A model generated the notes under the pieces. It searched no databases and was not told where the DNA came from. It saw only the letters and a program-made list of their open reading frames with translations. From DASQDN01 sp963825845 (lineage in GTDB: Bacteria > Acidobacteriota > Terriglobia > Bryobacterales > Bryobacteraceae), in assembly GCA_963825845.1 (NCBI GenBank), contig CAWGVL010000075.1:94650-158649 (forward strand): a DNA stretch of 64,000 bases, given 5' to 3'. This document shows, in pieces, positions 41,215 to 50,449 of this stretch. Every line of letters starts with the position of its first letter. Position 1 is the first letter of the stretch. The position numbers and the translations under genes are program-made.

Positions 41215-41532
41215 CATCGTTATTATTACTACTCGCCTCCGAGTAAATCGAATGCTGCATTACGCCTTGTAAGTCAAAGACTAAATCCACGCAATTTATA
41301 CCTTGTCCACCGGAATGATATGGGATGTTTGAAGACCTCTTAGATGTTTGAACACGTCTTAAAGGACGCCTATAGCAAATCGCCGAAATCGGCACGAGTG
41401 CTCAGGCCATCGCAACGTATCTCGCCAACTTCGATGGAAAATCTCCGAATCGATGGGCAAGTGGAGACGCTCACGTATACTTCTGGGAGAGCTTCGGGAT
41501 CCGATTCCCCGGGGCTACTTAACTGAGGACCC

Positions 41533-42138
41533 ATGGAGCCCATATTTCTTCCCGGAGTCGAGAACAAACCCGACTCCTCAGGCTCGTACGCTGACTTGAT
41601 CGCGTCATGCAGAAAGGCGGGGCCGCATTTCCTCAGATCTGGCATCTGTTCGCCTACAAGCCGAACGCAACGCAGCACCTCGAACGTTGGACTCATGAGG
41701 TCATGCGCGGCCCGTCGCCGCTTTCCCCCGGCATGCGTGAGCTGATTGCGGCGTTGACCTCCGCCCGGAATCATTGTCCGTTTTGACTGAAGTCCCACGC
41801 CGCGGTCGCGGCGCACCTTCTCGAAAATGAAGAGCCTCGTGACGGCAGTCATGCATGATGTGGAGACTGCGCCCATCTCCGATGCGGAGAAAGCGATCCT
41901 ACGCTTCGTGGAAAAGGTAAACCATGAATCGCCGGACATCCAACGCTCCGACATCGAAGCGTTGTACGAGCATGGTTGGACAGATGAAGCTCTCTACGAC
42001 GCAATCACCGTATGCGCATTGTTCAACTTCTATAACAGATGGATTGATGCGACCGGGGTGCATGCAATGAACGACGAAGCGCATCGGGCCGCTGCGCCTC
42101 GTATGGCGCCGGGATATATCCGTACACCTCTGAAATGA
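41533..42138 (+). CDS. AhpD-like carboxymuconolactone decarboxylase family protein, probable selenoprotein (two compensating frame breaks)
   Basis: The N-terminal frame starts at ATG 41533 (MEPIFLPGVENKPDSSGSYA). Near 41605 one base seems missing and the protein continues FPQIWHLFAYKPNATQHLER, then SPGMRELIAALTSARNHCPF, then TGA (41784-41786), then LKSHAAVAAHLLENE. Near 41833 one extra base returns it to the first frame: SLVTAVMHDVETAPISDAEK through the AhpD-type C-terminus ICALFNFYNRW-like segment to 42138. Read as selenocysteine, the TGA makes CxxUxxxH, the AhpD redox motif with its second Cys replaced. The hairpin after it has a GGTC loop. About 201 residues. Peroxidase-type redox function inferred. 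Confidence 0.75.
41784..41813 (+). promoter_or_regulatory. Candidate SECIS element with UGA codon
   Basis: TGA at 41784-41786 is followed after 17 bases by a GGTC loop (41804-41807), closed by a perfect CGCCGC/GCGGCG stem (41798-41803 with 41808-41813). Spacing and the GGUC loop match the well-studied E. coli fdhF element as I recall it. It is the stronger of the two SECIS candidates. Confidence 0.7.
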
Positions 42139-42144
42139 GGAGCG

Positions 42145-42615
42145 CTACGGCGCCTGCGCCGCTTCGACGCGAGTAGCTCGAATTTGGATTGTGCCCGACC
42201 CGGCGCGGAACTCGCGTACTTCTCCAGCGACGATCGCCGGACCGGGCTTCAGATCCGGTCCGGCGATTTCATATGTACTTGAGACACCCGGCGGCCGTAG
42301 GATCCAGCGGTCTCCGAGTTTCTCCACTTCGCCGTTCACCCGCACGACCGCTCGTGTGGCCTTGGTCCCGTCCTGCTCAATGAAGTCTCGAATCTGTTCC
42401 AGTCGAACGCGATTCTGCGGGGCCAATTGCAGATCGAGAGTGCCCTCCTGCGCGTTGACTTGAGCGGACTCGACACCGCGTACTCTCTTCATGCGCTCGC
42501 TCAACGACTCTGTGCAACTGGCGCAACCAGTCCCGCTAAACCAAATCTTCATCGTTCGAAACTGGGCTGCACAGGGCAGGGTCGCGAGAATAAATGTCAG
42601 GAGGATTCGCGCCAC
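42145..42615 (-). CDS. Secreted heavy-metal-associated (HMA) domain protein
   Basis: Protein of 156 residues with signal peptide ARILLTFILATLPCAAQF and an HMA-type ferredoxin-like domain: MKIWFSGTGCASCTESLSER carries the metal-binding CxxC (GTGCASC), followed by VRGVESAQVNAQEGTLDLQL. The C-terminal 60 residues are a second small beta domain. In cells such domains bind Cu+ or Zn2+ or act in redox; here export places it in the periplasm. Ten bases separate it from the upstream metallohydrolase gene, so the two are probably one transcript. No transporter ATPase is nearby. Confidence 0.75.
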   Translation of the reverse strand: MARILLTFILATLPCAAQFRTMKIWFSGTGCASCTESLSERMKRVRGVESAQVNAQEGTLDLQLAPQNRVRLEQIRDFIEQDGTKATRAVVRVNGEVEKLGDRWILRPPGVSSTYEIAGPDLKPGPAIVAGEVREFRAGSGTIQIRATRVEAAQAP

Positions 42616-42624
42616 GGCTGCTCC

Positions 42625-43938
42625 CTATCGGCGGGCGCCGGATCGTTGGGCTCGTCCACCGCCGCCCATCGTGCCGTCCCACTTCGGGTTGCCTTGCCGT
42701 CCGTAGTCGGATGGTAATTTGTCCCAATCTTCGCGCGAGATTGCATTCAAGTCGTACACGATTCGTCCGTCGCGCAGCGTTAGCTCGCACAACAGCTTCT
42801 GTTTGCCTTTCATCCGCGCTCCATTGTGATCCGCGAAGCCGAAGTCGCCCTTCTCGATGCGCAACACGGCAACGTCCGCCGGCGAACCGACCGAAAGATT
42901 ACCGAGTTCCTCCCGCTTGATCTCTCGCGCAGGATGCCATGTGCTCGCGGCGATCACGTCAGGCAGCTTCATCCCGAGCGCAAGGAATTTGTCCATCACA
43001 TTGAGCATGTCCTTCATAGCGCCATTCATGCTGCTGGTGTGAAGATCGGTCGAAATTGAATCAGGCCAGAATCCAGCTTTTGTAAGCGGGACAGCAACGC
43101 GATACAGAAAGCTTCCGCCGCCGTGACCGACATCGAAAATGACTCCGCGCTTTCGGCCCTCGATCATGCCGGGATTCGGTTTGCCATCCGGCCCCAACTC
43201 GTTCCGCAGCCCCGAATACATGTGCGTGTAGATGTCACCGGGCCGTAGCTTTTCAGTGAGCAACTGCTTCAGGGGCCGCGTATCGGGGTGGTTGGTCCCG
43301 AAGTCGATCATCACCGGAATATTCGCTTTTGTGCCGGCCTGTACGGCGCGCTCGACTGGCGTCCACTCAGGCCCTGAGTAATGGGCGCACTTGATACCAA
43401 TCACGATGTCTTTATCGGCAAGCGCCGCCTTCGCGGTTGCCTCCGCGTCCATGTCGTCCAGAACATTCTCGAATTTCGGCCCGCGCATACCATTGCCTAC
43501 GATATTCAGGAAAGCGAGCACACGCGTCCGCGACCGGCTGATGACACGCTCGCGGAAATCCTCGAAGTTGCGCCAGCCTGAGCCGCCGGCATCCGCGACC
43601 GTCGTTACGCCGACCCGGAATGTAAACCCGTCGGGATAAACGCTATTGTCACCAGCGTAGGATCCGCGCTCTCCGGTGCCCGCATAAACGTGCGCGTGGA
43701 TATCGATCAATCCCGGCGTGACGTACAGCCCCGGTACATCGACCACCTTGCCGGCTTTGGCCGGATCAATTCGAGCCTCCACGGCGGCGATCTTGCCGTC
43801 TTTGATCGCAACATCGCGGACAGCGTCGATCCGGTTCTTCGCGTCGATCACGTGTCCACCTCGCAGGAGGAGGTCGTATTCCTGCGCCACGCCGGAAGCG
43901 GCCGTAAGGAGAAAGCAGGTGAAAAGAATCTTGCTCAC
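42625..43938 (-). CDS. Secreted amidohydrolase-superfamily metallohydrolase
   Basis: Imidazolonepropionase/dihydroorotase-like TIM-barrel hydrolase of about 437 residues. GTG 43938 is preferred as start, giving signal peptide SKILFTCFLLTAASGVA; an upstream ATG at 43956 is also open but overlaps the divergent gene. The metal-binding HxH is in GLIDIHAHVYAG; later ligands are in GIKCAHYSG, YTHMYSG and DLHTSSMNGA. The layout fits N-acyl-amino-acid/deacetylase-type amidohydrolases of the EF_0837/AHA_3915 group, often encoded beside SelA-like PLP enzymes, as here (divergent, 39 bases apart). A role in processing amino-sugar or amino-acid amides is inferred. Confidence 0.8.
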   Translation of the reverse strand: MSKILFTCFLLTAASGVAQEYDLLLRGGHVIDAKNRIDAVRDVAIKDGKIAAVEARIDPAKAGKVVDVPGLYVTPGLIDIHAHVYAGTGERGSYAGDNSVYPDGFTFRVGVTTVADAGGSGWRNFEDFRERVISRSRTRVLAFLNIVGNGMRGPKFENVLDDMDAEATAKAALADKDIVIGIKCAHYSGPEWTPVERAVQAGTKANIPVMIDFGTNHPDTRPLKQLLTEKLRPGDIYTHMYSGLRNELGPDGKPNPGMIEGRKRGVIFDVGHGGGSFLYRVAVPLTKAGFWPDSISTDLHTSSMNGAMKDMLNVMDKFLALGMKLPDVIAASTWHPAREIKREELGNLSVGSPADVAVLRIEKGDFGFADHNGARMKGKQKLLCELTLRDGRIVYDLNAISREDWDKLPSDYGRQGNPKWDGTMGGGGRAQRSGARR

Positions 43939-43977
43939 GTTATTTAGGTGTATCACGTGTTAGTATCCGGAATAGCC

Positions 43978-45165
43978 ATGTCACTCAGACGAACTTTCCT
44001 TCAGCGTCTGGCGGCCACGCCGCTGCTGGCGAGCTTTGCTCCTTCTTCCTTCGCAGCGTCCAAAGGCCGGGACGTCTTCAAAGACCTCGGAGTCCGCACC
44101 TTTATCAACGCTGCCGGTACTTTCACCACCATGACGGCCTCGCTGATGCCGCCGGAAGTCATGGAAGCGATGGTTGCCGCTTCCAAGAACTACGTGGACC
44201 TCATTCAGTTGCAGGACAAGGTGGGCGAGCGCATTGCCGCGATCGTTGCTGCCGAGTCCGCAATGGTCACCTCGGGCGCTGCGGGCGCGCTCACCTGCGG
44301 TACTGCCGGGTGTATTACCGGCACAAACCGTAAGGCAATCCAGCAGCTTCCGGATGTCACTGGCCTTAAGAGCGAGGTGCTGATCCAGAAGAGCCATAGA
44401 TACGGCTACGATCACGCCGTTCGAGCTGTCGGCATTCGGATGGTAGAAATCGAGACTGCCGAGGAACTCGATCGCGCGGTAAATGCCAACACCGCGATGA
44501 TGCTCTTTTTCAATGACGCCGAACCGAAAGGGCAAATCAAGGGCGAAGACTGGGTCGCGCTCGGCAAAAAACACAAGGTTCCTACCTTCGTAGATGCTTC
44601 CGCCGATGTCCCTCCTGTCACGAACCTCACGAAGTTCGCGAAAATGGGCTACGATCTCGTAACCTTCTCAGGCGGGAAGGGAATCCGAGGTCCTCAGAGC
44701 GCCGGAATTCTCGCCGGCCGGAAAGACCTGATCCAAGCTGCCAGATTGAACACGTCTCCCTATAGTGATTCGGTTTCGCGCGGCATGAAGGTCAACAAAG
44801 AAGAAATGGTGGGAATGTTGACTGCGCTCGAGCTCTTTGTGAAGAAAGATCACGAAGCCGAGTGGAAAGAATGGGAGCGTCGCATCCGGACAATCGTCGA
44901 TTCCGTGCGTGATGTGCCCAGCGTCCAGACCGAGACATACGTCCCGCCGATCGCGAACCATGTCCCGCACTTGCGAGTGAAGTGGGATCCGAGTAAGGTC
45001 TCTATTTCACCCATCGATGTCAAGAAGCGGTTGCAGGAGGGTGAGCCATCGATTGAGGTAAATCCTGGTACCAACAAGGATGAACTCGTCATTGGTGTTT
45101 GGATGATGCAGCCCGGCGAGGCCGAGGTTGTCGCCCGCCGCGTTCGAGCCGTTCTCAAAGCATAA
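43978..45165 (+). CDS. SelA-like PLP-dependent enzyme with Tat signal
   Basis: Protein of 395 residues (start ATG 43978). The N-terminus LRRTFLQRLAATPLLASFA is a twin-arginine signal, so a folded PLP enzyme should be exported. The body resembles the SelA/DgaE branch of fold-type I enzymes: VRTFINAAGTFTTM, AAESAMVTSGAAGALTCGTA, and the likely PLP lysine in VTFSGGKGIRGPQSAG. Related proteins include L-seryl-tRNA(Sec) selenium transferase and D-glucosaminate-6-phosphate ammonia-lyase. Export argues against tRNA work, so a sugar or amino-acid lyase partner of the divergent amidohydrolase is more likely. It should not be taken as the cell's SelA. Confidence 0.75.
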   Translation: MSLRRTFLQRLAATPLLASFAPSSFAASKGRDVFKDLGVRTFINAAGTFTTMTASLMPPEVMEAMVAASKNYVDLIQLQDKVGERIAAIVAAESAMVTSGAAGALTCGTAGCITGTNRKAIQQLPDVTGLKSEVLIQKSHRYGYDHAVRAVGIRMVEIETAEELDRAVNANTAMMLFFNDAEPKGQIKGEDWVALGKKHKVPTFVDASADVPPVTNLTKFAKMGYDLVTFSGGKGIRGPQSAGILAGRKDLIQAARLNTSPYSDSVSRGMKVNKEEMVGMLTALELFVKKDHEAEWKEWERRIRTIVDSVRDVPSVQTETYVPPIANHVPHLRVKWDPSKVSISPIDVKKRLQEGEPSIEVNPGTNKDELVIGVWMMQPGEAEVVARRVRAVLKA

Positions 45166-45220
45166 GCTCGCCGGCCTGCAACGCGGAACGTTTGTGATCC
45201 ATCCAACAGAATGGGTCTTT

Positions 45221-46117
45221 ATGGTATTACAAACGTTCCGGCTTCAATGGATCGCGATTCTAGCGCTTGCGATTCCGGCCCTTGCGACGGCCCCGGCGCG
45301 ACCGGGAACCTTGAACTTCGTCGAAGGGCAGGTATTTGTCGACGGTCGTGACCTCACCACAGAGTCTGTAGGATCCACCAATCTCAATCCCGGGTCGGTC
45401 TTGCGCACGGAAGCCGGCAAAGCAGAGGTGCTCCTCACTCCGGGAGTGTTTCTCCGACTCGGCAGCAACTCCGAAGTGCGGATCGTCTCTTCAGGACTGA
45501 TGGATACGCGAATCCAGATCGATCGCGGCATATCTCTGCTCGAAGCCACGGATCTCCAGAAAGAGAACAAGATTCAGATCTCCGCCGCCGGCCTGAATAC
45601 GACTCTGAAAGACGAGGGTTTGTATCGGGTTGATGCCGATCGATCATCAGTCGCCGTTTTCGACGGCAAGGCTGATGTTCGTCAGGGAGACGAGCAGGTC
45701 GAACTGAAGAAAGGCAAGACCGTCGTCGCTTCGGATGCCCCTCTCAAGGTTGAGAAGTTCGATCGGAATGAAGCCAAGAAGACCGACGAGCTATACCAGT
45801 GGAGTAGTCTGCGGTCGAAATACCTTGCGAACGCAAGCGCAGTGATGGCTCAACGCGTTCTCGTGCAGCCGAGTCTCTGGTACGGCTCAGGCTGGTACTG
45901 GGATCCGTACATGCGCACATATTCGTGGCTGCCCGGCAGCAGCGCCTTCTACAGCCCGTTCGGGTACGGATTTTACTCGCCGTGGAGGTACTCTGCACCG
46001 ATCGTTGTTGCCCCAAGATATCGGGTTGCCCTGGGATACCGCGCCTTTCCGCGCGGTCGGATGGAGGGTCCCAGGATGTATTCGCCGAGATCGAGCGGCC
46101 CTCGTCGGGGGCGCTGA
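45221..46117 (+). CDS. Secreted FecR-domain protein with Tyr/Gly-rich C-terminus
   Basis: Start ATG 45221 gives signal peptide RLQWIAILALAIPALATA; the frame is open 93 bases upstream. Residues 40-180 are a FecR-type beta domain (GQVFVDGRDL, LRTEAGKAEVLLTPGVFLRL, RVDADRSSVAVFDGKADVRQ) as found in sigma/anti-sigma and periplasmic surface proteins. The last 90 residues are rich in Tyr, Gly, Pro and Trp (for example YSPFGYGFYSPWRY) and probably disordered. It follows the SelA-like gene by 55 bases and may be cotranscribed. Common in Acidobacteriota; function unknown. Convergent to the ThDP enzyme gene. Confidence 0.75.
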   Translation: MVLQTFRLQWIAILALAIPALATAPARPGTLNFVEGQVFVDGRDLTTESVGSTNLNPGSVLRTEAGKAEVLLTPGVFLRLGSNSEVRIVSSGLMDTRIQIDRGISLLEATDLQKENKIQISAAGLNTTLKDEGLYRVDADRSSVAVFDGKADVRQGDEQVELKKGKTVVASDAPLKVEKFDRNEAKKTDELYQWSSLRSKYLANASAVMAQRVLVQPSLWYGSGWYWDPYMRTYSWLPGSSAFYSPFGYGFYSPWRYSAPIVVAPRYRVALGYRAFPRGRMEGPRMYSPRSSGPRRGR

Positions 46118-46128
46118 GTTCCCGGAGC

Positions 46129-47876
46129 TCAGACGAGCTCCCGGGCTCGCTCCTTCCGTGCATTCGCGAGAATTCCTTCGGCATCGGGCTGGCCGCTTTG
46201 CAGCGCCTGTCGCAGTTTCTTAGCCTGCTCCTCTCGCATGTTCGCGAACATCGGAGCCTCGAGCGGGTCCACGTGCGCTTCGAGGATGACCGGACCGGGG
46301 GTGGCCAGCGCCTCATCGATCAAACTCCCCACCCGATCAGGGCTGTTGACCGTGAATCCGGTAGCGCCGCATGCGCGGGCGAACGCCGCATAGTCGATCG
46401 GATGCAGATCGCAGCCGTATTCAGGATTTCCAAGAAACATCAGCTGTTCCCACTTGATCTGGCCCAGGGAATCGTTGCGAACCACGATGACTTTCACCGG
46501 CAGCTTGTATTTCACACACGTAGCGAATTCGGCCATCAGCATTGCCATACCGCCGTCTCCGACGAACGCCACGCACTGACGCTCGGGATAGGCGAGTTGA
46601 GCCGCGATTGCGTACGGCAGAGCGCAACCCATTGACGCCAGGTTTCCGCTGACTGAATGCATCTGGCCGTCTTTCATGAAAATGTGGCGCGCCCACCAGG
46701 CCGTTATGGTTCCCGAATCGACTGAGACGATCGCATCGTCCCGCAGCCTCCTACCGAGTTCGGATGCGAGTCTCTGGGGTTTCATCGGCTCATCGGCGGA
46801 GTTCTCCCACACCTCCTGCGCGTTTCGCCATTCCTTCATGCTGTCCTGAATGCGCTTGAGGAAGCTGCGATCCTGGCGGCGCTGTAGCAGCGGCAATAAC
46901 CCTTCAATCACCCGGCGCGTGTCACCGACGAGACCCACCTCAACCGGGTAGCGCAGTCCGATTCGACTGGGATCCCGGTCGATCTGCACACCGCGCGCCT
47001 GTCCCGGCTTCGGAAGATACTCTATGTACGGGAAGCTCGTTCCGATCATCAGCAACGTGTCGCATTCACGCATCAACTCTTCCGAAGCTGTCGTTCCCAG
47101 GAGGCCGATCGACCCTGTCGTGTAGGGGTGGTCATCGCGAACAGCAGCCTTGCCAAGCAGCGCCTTCGCGATAGGGCGCCAAGGGCTTCCGCGATTTGTA
47201 GCACTTGTTCACCAGCGCCGAGCGCCCCGCGACCCGCAAGGATGGCAGGCCGAGACGCGGCATCCAGCACGTCGGCGGCCCGCCGAAGTTGCTGTTCCTC
47301 CGGTACACCCGCGCTCCACGCGAAGACATCGGAAGTGTGATGGAGAACGTTGTGCATCGATCCCTTTTCGGGTGTCGGTTCTTCCTGGAGATCCACAGGG
47401 AAGGCGATATGCGAAACTCCATGCCGGGTAACGGCCGTTCGGCACGCGAGGTCGGTCACGTTCTCAACGTGCGCCGGACCCATGATGCGCGCGTTGTATA
47501 CGCAGACATCCTCGAATAGCTTGTCCATCTCCACGTCTTGCTGCGCGTGGGTGGACAGAAGGTCGTGATAATGCATCCCGGTGATGGCGAGCACCGGCTG
47601 ACCATCCCCCTTCGCGTCGTACAGTCCGTTCAGCAAGTGGATGCCGCCCGGGCCGGAAGTCGCGAGGCAAACTCCCAGCTTGCCCGTGAATTTCGCCCAG
47701 GCGCACGCCATGAACGCGGCCGCTTCTTCATGCCGCACCTGGACGAATCGAATCCGGTCCTGCCGCTTTCGAAGCGATTCCATGATGCCGTTGATCCCAT
47801 CGCCAGGGATTCCGAAGATAACCTCAACTCCCCAGTCGATCAAGTTGTTCACGAGTACATCGGCGGACGTTTCCAT
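46129..47876 (-). CDS. Thiamine-diphosphate enzyme, pyruvate oxidase/acetolactate synthase-like (one frameshift)
   Basis: A protein of about 582 residues, split near 47178. The N-terminal PYR domain contains IFGIPGDGINGIMES and QVRHEEAAAFMACAWAK (catalytic Glu that activates the cofactor). After one base is corrected, the reading continues IAKALLGKAAVRDDHPYTTG and GLLGTTASEELMRECDTLLM. The PP domain has the ThDP motif VAFVGDGGMAMLM...VRND and GTITAWWARH. This is a ThDP-dependent decarboxylase/oxidase of the PoxB type, producing acetate or acetyl-phosphate from pyruvate or another 2-keto acid; the substrate cannot be told. The frame break lies mid-protein, away from any domain boundary. Confidence 0.8.
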
Positions 47877-47973
47877 GGTTAGTTGTTAGACACGATGCGG
47901 CACTACGATTCGAACGACTAACGGTTTTCCGCGTATCACGCGGCAAGGAACCTTCGTTAGACTTAACACTGCT

Positions 47974-48309
47974 ATGGGTGACACAACGATCATGAAAGTC
48001 GATTCCGCGCACTCTCCCCGAGGCTCCATGGGGCAACGGCACCTCGCAATTAGCAAGAGCATGGCAATGAGGTTATGGGACGAAAACCCTGGCGATGAGA
48101 AGCCTCCGACGACTCGTGGTTACGAGACGATCGGATATGTGATCTCAGGTCGCGCAGAACTCCGTTCCGAAGGCCAGCTGGTCAAATTGAATCCTGGCGA
48201 TTCGTGGGTCGTTCCGAAGGGCGCATCGCACAGCTATCGCATCCTGGAAGCGTTCAAAGCGGTCGAGGTGACACACCCGCCCGCAGAGGTTCACGGCAGG
48301 GACTCTTAG
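47974..48309 (+). CDS. Single-domain cupin
   Basis: Protein of 111 residues with one cupin barrel: TTRGYETIGYVISGRAELRS (first motif, with Glu and Tyr rather than the full HxH set), LVKLNPGDSWVVPKGASHSY (PGD and the His of motif 2). Metal binding is likely reduced, so it may bind a small ligand. No signal peptide is seen. It lies 97 bases from the divergent ThDP enzyme start. It may help in sugar or 2-oxo acid metabolism; no specific role can be read. Confidence 0.75.
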   Translation: MGDTTIMKVDSAHSPRGSMGQRHLAISKSMAMRLWDENPGDEKPPTTRGYETIGYVISGRAELRSEGQLVKLNPGDSWVVPKGASHSYRILEAFKAVEVTHPPAEVHGRDS

Positions 48310-48533
48310 TCTTCGATCTCGAATGAGTTCGTTTGCGAACCTGTCTAGGATGAGGAGCGCATCCTGAGCAGTCGTGTGATATCGCCTCCGAAGCGGAAAC
48401 GGTCACGCCCGCTTGGCCAGAACCGGGAGACGAACAACTTATTTGGGCTCACATGGGTTCTCGCCTTCGGCGCCTTCTCACTCGTCATCGCCGGATGCCT
48501 TCTCAGGTGTAGTGGCTGCTGTACATCGGTTGC

Positions 48534-48800
48534 ATGGCTGGTAACCACATCCTTCCATTTTCCCCTGCGGCGGTGCTCGCCCTCCCCGACCGCGTCAGCG
48601 ACTGCCCCGGCGCGCGGGTGAAAGGGAACCGCGACGCCGACGGCCGCCCCCAGGTCTTATGCAGCTTCCATCCCGGCGAGATCGTCCGGCCGCTGCCGCC
48701 CGGCGTCGAGCTCAGCTCCGCCCTCGTCCTGGCGCCCGCCGATGCCCGCGCGCTCGCCCGGGAACTGGAGCGCGCAGCCGAGGAGGCGGAAGAACAATGA
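48534..48800 (+). CDS. Small protein of unknown function upstream of a tyrosine recombinase
   Basis: Frame of 88 residues, ATG at 48534, ending in ATGA overlap with the recombinase start (48797). It is rich in Ala, Arg and Pro (RPLPPGVELSSALVLAPADA, ARELERAAEEAEEQ) with a helical C-terminus. I do not recognise it. The tight coupling suggests it is a partner of the recombinase. 48310-48533 shows no gene; one open frame there has no coding character. Confidence 0.5.
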   Translation: MAGNHILPFSPAAVLALPDRVSDCPGARVKGNRDADGRPQVLCSFHPGEIVRPLPPGVELSSALVLAPADARALARELERAAEEAEEQ

Positions 48801-49777
48801 GCGCCGGGCAGGGCACTGCGCCCGAGCTGGTTAGGGCCGGGCTGCCAGCGCTCCGGATCTTGGAGGATCAGGCGGAGGCGTTCGTCCGTGCCGCCAAAGC
48901 TCCCTCCACCCTCCGTGCCTACCGGTCCGATTGGGGCCATTTCCAACGGTGGTGCGCGCAGCACACGTTGTGTCCGCTGCCGGCCAGCCCCGAAACTGTG
49001 GCCCTGTATCTGACCGCCCTGGCGGCCACGCACCGGCCGGCGACCTTGACCCGGAGGTTGACGGCCATCACCAAGGCCCATGCGATTGCCCTATACTCTT
49101 CGCCGGCGACCATGCAGCGGCCGGCGGTGAGTGAAACGCTGAAAGGCATTCGGCGAACGCTGGGGACGGCGCAAGCAACGAAAGCGCCGTTGCTGACGGC
49201 GGATGTCCGGCGCATGGTGGAGGCTTTGCCCGACACAGTGGCCGGACGCCGCGACCGCGCGCTCCTGCTGCTGGGATTTGCGGGTGGGTTCCGCCGCTCT
49301 GAACTGGCTGCTTTGGATCTGGGGGATGTTTTGCCGACGGACGACGGCCTGGTGGTCAAACTCCGGCGCTCGAAAACCGATCCCGAAGGGAAGGGAAGAG
49401 ACGTCGGCATCCCGTATGGATCCACGCCGTCGACCTGCCCGGTGCGGGCGCTCACGGCCTGGATGACCGCCGCTAACATCTCGGAAGGCGCGCTGTTTCG
49501 CGGCGTCGATCGCCATGGGCGCGTGGGCGCGGTCCATCTGCACAAGGATTCTGTGGGCCTGGTCGTTAAACGGGCCGCCGCAACGGCGGGCCTCGATCCG
49601 GCTAAATATGCCGGCCACTCCTTGCGCGCCGGCCTGGCCACGCAGGCGTATTTAAATGGAGCAGGCGAGCTCGCGATTATGCGGCAGACGGGGCATCGCT
49701 CGCTCCAAATGGTCCGCCGCTACATCCGCGATGGATCATTGTTCCGCGAAAATCCGGCTTCCAAACTGGGGTTGTGA
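48797..49777 (+). CDS. Tyrosine recombinase/integrase
   Basis: Protein of 326 residues, start ATG 48797 (the frame is open upstream through the previous gene). A SAM-like N-terminal domain carries STLRAYRSDWGHFQRWCAQH. The catalytic domain has Arg I in GFRRSELAAL, HxxR in AGHSLRAGLATQAYL, the second His in QTGHRSLQMVRRY and the nucleophile Tyr in RRYIRDGSLF. All catalytic residues are present, so it is probably active. It and the small upstream gene form a compact unit with higher GC than neighbouring genes, which suggests recent arrival. The last 42 bases overlap antisense the end of a secreted-protein gene. Confidence 0.85.
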   Translation: MSAGQGTAPELVRAGLPALRILEDQAEAFVRAAKAPSTLRAYRSDWGHFQRWCAQHTLCPLPASPETVALYLTALAATHRPATLTRRLTAITKAHAIALYSSPATMQRPAVSETLKGIRRTLGTAQATKAPLLTADVRRMVEALPDTVAGRRDRALLLLGFAGGFRRSELAALDLGDVLPTDDGLVVKLRRSKTDPEGKGRDVGIPYGSTPSTCPVRALTAWMTAANISEGALFRGVDRHGRVGAVHLHKDSVGLVVKRAAATAGLDPAKYAGHSLRAGLATQAYLNGAGELAIMRQTGHRSLQMVRRYIRDGSLFRENPASKLGL

Positions 49778-50344
49778 TGGAGAGAACGTGAACGCTCCCG
49801 TTCGCGGGCCAACGTTGCAATCGGAAGCCGGCAGCGGACCGAGGAGAAACGAAGTGAATCCGCCGTTGGGGCCGATCACGGGGATGATGTTTCCAGGTCG
49901 AGGCGCCGCGGTTGAGAGGACATTTTGTTCCACGGCCGCACACGCCGTCGGGTAGAATTGCAGCGCTTGTTGTAAGGCAGCCGCTTTGGTCTTCTGCGGC
50001 GCCGTCAGAATGTTCTGCACTGCCGTCGCCGTCTTTTGCTGTTCGGTGTTCAGTTCGCGTCGAATGGCTTCCAATTCCATGTAGCGGAGCCCCAACGACA
50101 TCGGATCGAGGGTCTGCTTTGCCATCTCTTGCGCCAGCTCGCTGTGCACTTGCAGTTGCCGCTGGAGTTTGGTCGCGCGGAACGTATTCAGATCCGTATT
50201 GGCATTCGTGATCGCCTGGATCTGATCGTCGGTCAGTTCTAAATAGGCCTTCAGCTGAGGGGGAAAAAATCCTTGGATCACCCCAATCTGCGCCGAAACG
50301 ATCGGCAGCGTAAGCAGAACGGCAGCAACGGTTCTCAGAATCAC
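49736..50344 (-). CDS. Small secreted LTXXQ/Spy-like protein
   Basis: Start taken at GTG 50344, giving signal peptide ILRTVAAVLLTLPIVSAQIG; the frame is open upstream but the extra residues look like a shadow. The mature protein has a helical coil with LELTDDQIQAITNANTDLN, RATKLQRQLQVHSELAQEM and LEAIRRELNTEQQKTATAVQ, the LTDEQ-type pattern of Spy/CpxP-like periplasmic proteins. C-terminally it turns Pro/Phe-rich. About 202 residues. Its last 42 bases lie under the 3' end of the recombinase on the other strand, so its original end may have been replaced when the unit inserted. Confidence 0.6.
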   Translation of the reverse strand: MILRTVAAVLLTLPIVSAQIGVIQGFFPPQLKAYLELTDDQIQAITNANTDLNTFRATKLQRQLQVHSELAQEMAKQTLDPMSLGLRYMELEAIRRELNTEQQKTATAVQNILTAPQKTKAAALQQALQFYPTACAAVEQNVLSTAAPRPGNIIPVIGPNGGFTSFLLGPLPASDCNVGPRTGAFTFSPSQPQFGSRIFAEQ

Positions 50345-50449
50345 CAATTGATCGTAGCAACTTACGTTCGAATCGACTATAGGCCTGAACAATCTGTGCG
50401 ATCGCGCGGTCCAACGTTCACGAACCCAAGCTTGTCGGAGACTTCGATC

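Noticed and set aside
43978..45165. True SelA (selenocysteine synthase) serving the two selenoproteins
   Set aside because: The twin-arginine signal and divergent pairing with a secreted amidohydrolase argue for a periplasmic lyase-type paralogue.
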